Assembly: GCA_023486985.1 (NCBI GenBank)
Contig: JAMDEM010000003.1
Location: 1-11,498 of the forward strand
Length of the DNA stretch: 11,498 nt
Origin: Bacillota bacterium
GTDB taxonomy: Bacteria > Vulcanimicrobiota > JAMDEM01
Reading direction: 5' to 3'
Part shown: piece after piece, positions 1 through 4,254 of the stretch
Position numbering within the stretch: position 1 is the stretch's first letter
Layout: each line of letters starts with the position of its first letter
Position numbers and translations under genes: made by a program
Notes under the pieces: model-generated
What the model was told of the DNA's origin: nothing
Databases searched by the model: none
What the model saw: the letters and a program-made list of their open reading frames with translations, nothing else

Positions 1-1
1 C

Positions 2-499
2 TATTCATCATTTAACCGTGCCCGGGAAGTAAGAGTAATAGACCATGAAGGGAACCAGATAGGCATAATTTCTCTCAGGGATGCTCTTAAGATGGCTGAA
101 GAGAAAGAGCTGGACCTGGTGGAAGTATCTCCCAATGTGGATCCTCCAGTCTGCCGCATGATAGATTACGGCAGATTCAAATATGAACAAAACAAAAAAG
201 AAAAAGAAGCAAAACACAAAAGAAAAACTCTTGAATTGAAGGAAGTAAAACTTCGCCCAAAGATTGACGAACACGACTATCAGGTAAAGAGCAAACTTAC
301 CAGAAGGCTTATTGAGGAGGGCGACAAAGTAAAAGTCACCCTTATCTTCCGGGGCAGAGAAGCAGTCTATACAGGTCTTGGCGAAAAATTGATGGAGAGA
401 CTTGCGAAAGAAGTTATAGATATCTGCGTGGTAGAACGAAGGCCAAAGCTGGAAGGCAGAAACATGATAATGATTCTGGCTCCAAAGTCTGAAGGTTAG
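2..499 (+). CDS. infC: Translation initiation factor IF-3 (5' end cut off)
   Basis: IF-3 binds the 30S subunit, keeps it apart from 50S and proofreads start-codon/initiator tRNA pairing. The frame is open from base 2 and begins FNRAREVRVIDHEG, which matches the family's start just after the usual first residues, so only about ten residues and the start codon lie outside the window. The N-domain ends in the conserved LVEVSPNVDPPVCRMIDYGRFKYE stretch (about residues 43-66 of the visible part). A basic, Lys-rich linker follows, then the C-domain with KLTRRLIEEGDKVKVTLIFRGRE and the closing MIMILAPK. The visible 165 residues fit the usual 170-180. It is first in the classic infC-rpmI-rplT operon, 13 nt ahead of rpmI. 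Whether it uses the rare AUU start typical of infC cannot be seen. Confidence 0.97.
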   Translation, partial: YSSFNRAREVRVIDHEGNQIGIISLRDALKMAEEKELDLVEVSPNVDPPVCRMIDYGRFKYEQNKKEKEAKHKRKTLELKEVKLRPKIDEHDYQVKSKLTRRLIEEGDKVKVTLIFRGREAVYTGLGEKLMERLAKEVIDICVVERRPKLEGRNMIMILAPKSEG

Positions 500-512
500 A
501 AAGGGGTTAGAG

Positions 513-716
513 ATGCCTAAGATAAGGACAAAAAAATCAGTTGCCAAACGCGTCAGAAGCACCGGCACCGGAAAATTGAGAAGAATGAAAGAATTCAGCG
601 GCTGTCATCACATAAGAGAAAAAAAGAGTCCTAACCGGGTGCGAAAATTCAGAAAGACCGCACTGGCAAGCCCAATGGACGAAAAAAGACTCAAACAGCT
701 CGTACCTTATGTATAA
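513..716 (+). CDS. rpmI: 50S ribosomal protein L35
   Basis: This is a small, very basic structural protein of the large ribosomal subunit, 67 residues long (usual 64-67). The N-terminus MPKIRTKKSVAKRVRSTGTGKLRR and the C-terminal KKSPNRVRKFRKTALASPMDEKRLKQLVPY are typical of L35. A GGGG-type SD (AAGGGG at about 500-505) precedes the ATG. It sits between infC and rplT as in nearly all bacteria. The distance to rplT is unusual: 174 nt of structured spacer instead of the usual few tens of bases. Confidence 0.97.
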   Translation: MPKIRTKKSVAKRVRSTGTGKLRRMKEFSGCHHIREKKSPNRVRKFRKTALASPMDEKRLKQLVPYV

Positions 717-890
717 AGGTGCATCCCGACTGATTAATGAGGGTTTCACGAAGTGAAAAGCACGGGTTTTGGCTGGAACTTCTTGGCGAGCAGATGCGTA
801 GCCTGGAAGGTTCCGCAAAACCCTGATTTCAAGAATGAAGCCGAGCGATTAGCCCGGCGAGAACGAAGTGGAAGGTAAGGAGGTTTAAAA
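717..890 (+). other. Structured spacer between rpmI and rplT
   Basis: No gene is seen in these 174 nt, but they hold three separate hairpins. The first is TTTCAC/GTGAAA with a GAA loop (744-758). The second is a long stem in which GGGTTTTG (764-771) pairs with CAAAACCC (816-823) and GGAAC (775-779) pairs with GTTCC (810-814), enclosing about 30 nt. The third is GCCG-A-GC / GC-C-CGGC (840-858) with a GATTA loop. The last part, GAGAACGAAGTGG, runs into the strong SD AAGGAGGT (877-884) of rplT. It could be a site for L20 autocontrol, since L20 represses its own operon in other bacteria through mRNA structures, or an inserted repeat element. Sequence alone does not decide. Confidence 0.6.
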
Positions 891-1259
891 ATGCCCAGAG
901 TAAAACGGGGGACAATTGCTTTAAAGAAAAGAAGAAAGCTCTCCAAGCTTTCAAAAGGCTATAGAGGAGCAAGAAGCAGGAAAGTTAAAGCCGGAAGAGA
1001 GGCTATTATCCACGCCCTTGCTTATGGTTACCGAGACAGAAGAAATAAAAAGAGGGATTTTAGAAGGATATGGATTGCCAGAATCAATGCAGCTGCCAGA
1101 ATTAACGGGCTTTCGTACAACAGATTGATGGAAGGGCTTAAAAAAGCCGGTGTTCAGATTAATCGTAAAGTCCTTGCAGAATTAAGCGCTAAAGACGCTT
1201 CAGCCTTTGCCAGATTTGCAGAAATCGCAAAATCCCAGCTTGAATTAGCCAGAGCTTGA
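891..1259 (+). CDS. rplT: 50S ribosomal protein L20
   Basis: L20 binds 23S rRNA early in 50S assembly. The 122-residue product (family about 117-120) starts MPRVKRGTIALKKRRK and carries the hallmark GYRGARSRKVKAGREAIIHALAYGYRDRRNKKRDFRRIWIARINAAAR followed by the globular RNA-binding C-domain. The start is fixed by a consensus SD, AAGGAGGT at 877-884, 6 nt before the ATG. It is last in the infC operon; a T-run follows the stop and a strong hairpin terminator lies about 60 nt downstream. In other bacteria L20 is also the operon's translational repressor, so the structured spacer just upstream is the natural place to look for its operator. Confidence 0.97.
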   Translation: MPRVKRGTIALKKRRKLSKLSKGYRGARSRKVKAGREAIIHALAYGYRDRRNKKRDFRRIWIARINAAARINGLSYNRLMEGLKKAGVQINRKVLAELSAKDASAFARFAEIAKSQLELARA

Positions 1260-1284
1260 TTTTTTTTTTAATTTAGAGTATAAT
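1256..1284 (+). promoter_or_regulatory. Possible promoter at the end of rplT
   Basis: TTGATT (1256-1261) and TATAAT (1279-1284) are separated by exactly 17 bp, overlapping the rplT stop codon. Transcription from here would meet the terminator at 1318-1350 and give an RNA of only about 60 nt. The -10 also lies within a weak stem (GAGTATAATAC 1276-1286 with GTATTTTACTC 1291-1301, one mismatch), and the region is AT-rich, so chance is a serious alternative. Confidence 0.22.
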
Positions 1285-1317
1285 ACATTTGTATTTTACT
1301 CTCCCCCACAACCCATG

Positions 1318-1350
1318 AAGACAGCCCTGCAAAGGGCTGTCTTGCTTTTC
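1318..1350 (+). terminator. Terminator of the infC-rpmI-rplT operon
   Basis: A perfect 11-bp stem, AAGACAGCCCT (1318-1328) with AGGGCTGTCTT (1333-1343), closes a GCAA tetraloop and is followed by GCTTTTC. Read on the minus strand the hairpin is not followed by a T-run, so it mainly serves the plus-strand operon. It may still block leftward transcription from the minus-strand gene ending at 1376. Confidence 0.88.
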
Positions 1351-1375
1351 TGGCATATTTTAGAAAACCCGCTCT

Positions 1376-2044
1376 CTACTGCTTATCAGTAAACATGCTG
1401 TCAGGGTAATTCTGGTTTAACTTGAAATTGTCATAAAGAGTCTCAAGTTTTGCCTGAAGCTTAATAGACGGGAAATTAAAGTCTGCACTCTCCTTGATAG
1501 GCAGCCAGAAACCTTCAATCTGGCTGTATGTCGGACGTCTTTCAATCTTGCCCTCATTCTTATAATAAAATAAAAGCTTTTCTAAAATATAATTTGAGGA
1601 GTTAACCCATAGCTCTACTTTCAAGAGGTCGCCCATTTCCTGCTTGGGAACAGCGACTACCCTGTGGCAATTCACCCCTTCAACTGTTTGATCCGGCATA
1701 ACTGTGTAATTATAATCCTGTGGTTTTACAATGGGCCCAAAACTATCAACAAAGGTCTGCTGGTACTTTGACATAAAAGAAGGAACATTGTGAAGCTTTA
1801 TCTTGTAACGGAAAGGCGCCTTGTAATAAAAGTCTCCCTTGAATCTCACGCCGATGTTTATATTATAACTTGCATTCAACTTGCACTTCATCTTTGCGCG
1901 ATAATCCTTTAAACCGGGATTGGCTGTTTTTACTTTCTGGATAATCTCACCGGCCGTTATTGCGGAAACCGGGTTTAAGGAAACAAATATAGAAAAAACA
2001 AATGCCATGAGAATTGCAAAAAATATTACGTTGATTCTTTTCAC
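1376..2044 (-). CDS. LolA-like outer-membrane lipoprotein-sorting family protein
   Basis: I read this as a periplasmic or exported protein of the LolA/LolB/RseB fold, which binds lipid or acyl chains in a half-barrel. With the chosen start the product is 222 residues. It begins MKRINVIFFAILMAFVFSIF with a signal peptide ending near VSA-28, followed by ITAGEIIQKVKTANPGLKDYRAKMKCKL, the typical opening 'about one helix then first strand' of this family. Beta-rich segments follow, including FKGDFYYKAPFRYKIKL, VEGVNCHRVVAVPK and KVELWVNSSNYILEKLLFYY. Start choice: the SD AAGGAG covers 2058-2053 (minus), so a GTG at 2053 overlaps it and an ATG at 2050 is only 2 nt away. The GTG at 2044 has 8-nt spacing and gives a clean signal peptide. 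The family assignment rests on pattern recognition, and the real ligand is unknown. The zinc-ribbon gene lies 101 nt upstream on the same strand. Confidence 0.72.
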   Translation of the reverse strand: MKRINVIFFAILMAFVFSIFVSLNPVSAITAGEIIQKVKTANPGLKDYRAKMKCKLNASYNINIGVRFKGDFYYKAPFRYKIKLHNVPSFMSKYQQTFVDSFGPIVKPQDYNYTVMPDQTVEGVNCHRVVAVPKQEMGDLLKVELWVNSSNYILEKLLFYYKNEGKIERRPTYSQIEGFWLPIKESADFNFPSIKLQAKLETLYDNFKLNQNYPDSMFTDKQ

Positions 2045-2073
2045 TATCATCACTCCTTGATAAGTATACTAAG

Positions 2074-2103
2074 TATTACCTTATTACCTATTACCTTATT
2101 ATC
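2074..2103. repeat. Two-copy 15-bp tandem repeat upstream of the LolA-like gene
   Basis: TATTACCTTATTACC (2074-2088) is followed directly by TATTACCTTATTATC (2089-2103), 14 of 15 bases identical. It lies in the 101-nt gap between the two minus-strand genes, about 30 nt before the start codon. It may be an operator or simply slippage in AT-rich spacer. Confidence 0.6.
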
Positions 2104-2145
2104 TTATCAGATTATCAACAAAGTTTCAAACCAGAAATTGAAACT

Positions 2146-2637
2146 TCATCCGATAAGATCAATTATATCCTCTAATTTTTTACCGCCTTCCTGACTCCTT
2201 ATAACTTCAATTGCTTTATTAAGAAGGAAATTGCCGTCTTCTATAGTCTGAATACCATGTTTAAGCCTCTGGGAATCCCTGTGTTCGGAAAAGGAAGCAA
2301 TTTCAGAAATGCCGTTTGATATTAAATTCAAACCCTCCTTGATTAGACTTTCCTGTAATTTGACTTCTTCGGAAATTTCCGGGGAAATTTCCAGCTCAAT
2401 CATTTCTTTTCCGGCTTCTTCAACCACCATGCGCAGATCTTCCAGCACCGGCGCAAACGCCTCAATGTCAACACCGCCTTTTATAACTGAATCTACTACT
2501 TCTTTTAACTGCTCCATCAAGGACTCTTCACGGGCGTCTTCTCTCTGCAGTTCCTCAATCAGAGGAAGCCTGAAGCTGCAATATTGACAGAATATCTTAC
2601 CTGTTTCATTATAGGCTCCGCAGCGCGGACAATACAT
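2146..2637 (-). CDS. Zinc-ribbon protein with helical tail, function unknown
   Basis: This 163-residue protein opens with an N-terminal zinc ribbon, MYCPRCGAYNETGKIFCQYC: Cys3, Cys6, Cys17 and Cys20 form two CxxC knuckles of the zinc_ribbon_2 type. The remaining 140 residues are acidic and strongly helical (EELQREDAREESLMEQLKEVVDSVIKGG onwards, ending GKKLEDIIDLIG), with heptad-like spacing that suggests a coiled coil or helical bundle. No signal peptide or membrane segment is present, so it is probably cytoplasmic. The ATG is preceded on the minus strand by AAGGAAAG at suitable spacing. Proteins with this ribbon plus a helical tail are common in bacterial genomes without a known role, often as scaffolds or regulators. 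It is divergently oriented to the metallopeptidase gene. Confidence 0.85.
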   Translation of the reverse strand: MYCPRCGAYNETGKIFCQYCSFRLPLIEELQREDAREESLMEQLKEVVDSVIKGGVDIEAFAPVLEDLRMVVEEAGKEMIELEISPEISEEVKLQESLIKEGLNLISNGISEIASFSEHRDSQRLKHGIQTIEDGNFLLNKAIEVIRSQEGGKKLEDIIDLIG

Positions 2638-2699
2638 TGTTTTCTTTCCTTTCTTTATCCGGATAAGCTTCGTATGCCTCTAATTCTTTTTTCGTATTA

Positions 2700-2727
2700 T
2701 TTATACCTTCTATCTCCATCCCTCCAA
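2700..2727 (-). promoter_or_regulatory. Candidate promoter of the zinc-ribbon gene
   Basis: On the minus strand TTGGAG (2727-2722) and TATAAA (2705-2700) are separated by 16 bp and lie about 63 nt before the ATG at 2637. The hexamers are imperfect. No better pair was found between the divergent genes in this orientation. Confidence 0.33.
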
Positions 2728-2763
2728 ACTCCGGGAAATGGGACGGGCGATGAAACCATAACG

Positions 2764-2782
2764 CATATACGGTATGTATATG
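2764..2782. promoter_or_regulatory. Palindromic operator-like site between divergent genes
   Basis: CATATAC (2764-2770) and GTATATG (2776-2782) form a perfect 7-bp inverted repeat around a 5-bp centre. It lies just upstream of the tandem 11-bp array, between the divergent zinc-ribbon and metallopeptidase genes. It resembles a dimeric repressor site, but the bases are mostly alternating A/T, so chance is possible. Confidence 0.35.
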
Positions 2783-2784
2783 TA

Positions 2785-2828
2785 TGTTTACAAATTGTTT
2801 ACATTTCTGCAACAAACAGTTAACAATT
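2785..2828 (+). promoter_or_regulatory. Four tandem 11-bp units resembling a PhoB/PhoP-type box
   Basis: Four consecutive 11-bp units start at 2785, 2796, 2807 and 2818: TGTTTACA-AAT, TGTTTACA-TTT, CTGCAACA-AAC and AGTTAACA-ATT. Units 1 and 2 share an identical 8-mer; all four end in ACA at the same position. The last TTAACA ends 9 bp before the -10 box. Known from other bacteria: Bacillus PhoP binds TTAACA-like hexamers at 11-bp period, and enteric PhoB boxes are 11-bp direct repeats that replace the -35 about 10 bp before the -10. Binding of such a regulator here is inferred; unit 3 is a poor match. Confidence 0.5.
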
Positions 2829-2831
2829 CCT

Positions 2832-2840
2832 TGATATAAT
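2832..2840 (+). promoter_or_regulatory. Extended -10 promoter of the metallopeptidase gene
   Basis: TGATATAAT combines the extended element TG-N with a consensus TATAAT (2835-2840). No -35 hexamer is present at the expected 2812-2817; the tandem 11-bp array occupies that place, as in activator-dependent promoters. The predicted leader of about 33 nt carries the SD AAAGGTGG. Confidence 0.6.
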
Positions 2841-2879
2841 TTAAACAGGATATCTTTTCTGCAGAAAGGTGGAATCTAA

Positions 2880-3914
2880 TTGAGAATTCCTGTTGCATCT
2901 GGAAAAAAGTCTTACCAGGTTGATCCGAAACTTCAAAGCAGAATTCTTGAAAAAGCCCGTGAAACAGGCGCAAAGCCGAAACCGAAAATCGCAGAGCCGA
3001 CGGCTCAGGAGCAGTCAAGAAATGTCGCCAATGTCAGGCTTTATAATATTGCTCAAAAAACACTTCAAACTTCCGGTCATCTGGAAACAAAAGAAGCAGA
3101 TCAGCCGGAAAAGCCAAAAACAGGAGCCAATTCAAAATACATAAGCATTATAGATAAAATCAAGGATGGCATCTCCAGCTTTGTAAAATCAATAGCCGCC
3201 GGCATCAAAAAAATCTTTAATGTTTCCAACCCTGATGACCCCACCGGCAGTAAATCAAAAATTGTTGACTCCATGATTGTTAATAAAGCCGGCGTAAAAG
3301 ACACAAGCCGGATAAATGATATTCTGGTCAAGTACCCTCAAGAGCAGCTGCAGCATTCCAAGGATTACGGGACAAAAATATATGTATTGAAAGATAATCC
3401 CGGACCAAATGATTTAAAACCTTCCGATCTTGGATTTGGCAGTAAGACAGGAGACGGCAGGGACTGGAACAATGTTACCGGAGGTTATAACGACTCAAGC
3501 AAGGTAATGTATTTGAAGGAAAGCATGCTTAGCAGAACTGACGACTATGCAAGAGGCACAATCCTTCATGAATTTTCTCACTCAATTGACCACAGCTATA
3601 GAAACGATCCCAAATATGCCGCTCAATGGAGCGCAAAAGTTGACGGACTTTATCAGGCGGCAAAGAGCAATCAGCCGGGACATAAATTTGTTGACGGCTA
3701 TGCCGCTACCGATAAATACGAATTTTTTGCCCAGTCTAATGAGGCTTATTACACAGATGTTAAAGTTCCTCAAGACCCTTCAAATGATAACGATACCTAT
3801 TATTCCATAGACAACCTTAACAGGGACAACCTGCAAAACAAGGATAATGCAACCTATAATTTCCTGAACAGCCTTAATACCAACGGCGTTGATAAAACGC
3901 TGGAAATTCAATAA
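2880..3914 (+). CDS. Lethal-factor/PPEP-like zinc metallopeptidase, effector-like
   Basis: This 344-residue protein is read from a TTG codon placed 7 nt after the SD AAAGGTGG (2866-2872). Residues 1-85 are hydrophilic, Lys/Pro/Gln-rich and look disordered, with no signal peptide. Residues 86-113 (ISIIDKIKDGISSFVKSIAA onward) form a cationic amphipathic helix. Residues from about 125 form a zincin domain. Its zinc site is HEFSH (His230, Glu231, His234) with Tyr274 and Glu281 in GYAATDKYEFF. The Tyr-x6-Glu spacing equals Tyr728/Glu735 of anthrax lethal factor and Tyr178/Glu185 of Pro-Pro endopeptidase. The catalytic set is therefore complete, and an active endopeptidase is likely. The target and the export route are unknown. 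A 102-aa gene follows after 13 nt, in one operon. A secretion-system effector or a housekeeping protease are both possible. Confidence 0.8.
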   Translation: MRIPVASGKKSYQVDPKLQSRILEKARETGAKPKPKIAEPTAQEQSRNVANVRLYNIAQKTLQTSGHLETKEADQPEKPKTGANSKYISIIDKIKDGISSFVKSIAAGIKKIFNVSNPDDPTGSKSKIVDSMIVNKAGVKDTSRINDILVKYPQEQLQHSKDYGTKIYVLKDNPGPNDLKPSDLGFGSKTGDGRDWNNVTGGYNDSSKVMYLKESMLSRTDDYARGTILHEFSHSIDHSYRNDPKYAAQWSAKVDGLYQAAKSNQPGHKFVDGYAATDKYEFFAQSNEAYYTDVKVPQDPSNDNDTYYSIDNLNRDNLQNKDNATYNFLNSLNTNGVDKTLEIQ

Positions 3915-3927
3915 AAAGGAGCTGAAA

Positions 3928-4236
3928 ATGATAATCAAGCTGAGAACCATAAAAAAAACACCACAGGGGTATCTGCCTGATGAAGAAATAATCGGAACAG
4001 TCAGCCTGATTAACGGAAAAACAGTAGTAGACATAAATAACGGCGAGCTTAAAGAAAAAGTGGAAAAAATGTTTTCCACTCCTCTAATTGCACCAAAAGC
4101 CATGCCTTCAAAGCCCGGCGTTCACGGACATACACTGGAGAAATTTGAGCCGAATACGCCTGAGTATTTTTCCCAGATTGTTTATCAGCTGGACCGGCTG
4201 GGACTGGACGGCATTATTGAAAGCAGCGAAAACTAA
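3928..4236 (+). CDS. Small protein linked to the metallopeptidase, function unknown
   Basis: The 102-residue product starts MIIKLRTIKKTPQGYLPDEEIIGTV. I do not recognise the family. The N-terminal half looks like a short beta domain; the C-terminal half holds a Pro/Gly-rich linker (PKAMPSKPGVHGH) and ends with a helix, YFSQIVYQLDRLGLDGIIESSEN. It has no signal peptide, membrane segment or cysteine. The ATG is set by AAGGAG at 3916-3921, 6 nt upstream. Longer in-frame reading from within the preceding gene is unlikely because it would overlap that gene and lack an SD. It lies 13 nt behind the metallopeptidase and shares its terminator, so the two are very probably made together. A cognate inhibitor, chaperone or adaptor is a reasonable guess from position only. 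Confidence 0.78.
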   Translation: MIIKLRTIKKTPQGYLPDEEIIGTVSLINGKTVVDINNGELKEKVEKMFSTPLIAPKAMPSKPGVHGHTLEKFEPNTPEYFSQIVYQLDRLGLDGIIESSEN

Positions 4237-4254
4237 GCAGAATCCAAAAAATAA

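Noticed and set aside
8..568. Minus-strand open frame of 186 codons across infC
   Set aside because: It lies opposite the clearly coding infC and rpmI, is Phe-rich nonsense from their A-rich codons, and matches no family.
717..890. A standard L20 leader of the kind found upstream of infC in Firmicutes
   Set aside because: The position is different and I could not match the known structure; only the general idea of L20 control is kept as a hypothesis.
2074..2103. CRISPR-like or microsatellite array upstream of the LolA-like gene
   Set aside because: There are only two adjacent 15-bp copies, with no spacers; listed as a simple tandem repeat.
2720..2770. Possible c-di-GMP (GEMM) riboswitch from the stretch with GGGAAATGGGACGGGCG and GAAACC
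   Set aside because: Only the GGGACG fragment resembles the motif; the conserved GGCAAACC-type part and the enclosing stem are missing.
2609..2815. Minus-strand frame that would extend upstream of the zinc-ribbon gene
   Set aside because: It is out of frame with and overlaps the start of the zinc-ribbon gene, has no SD and runs through the promoter region.
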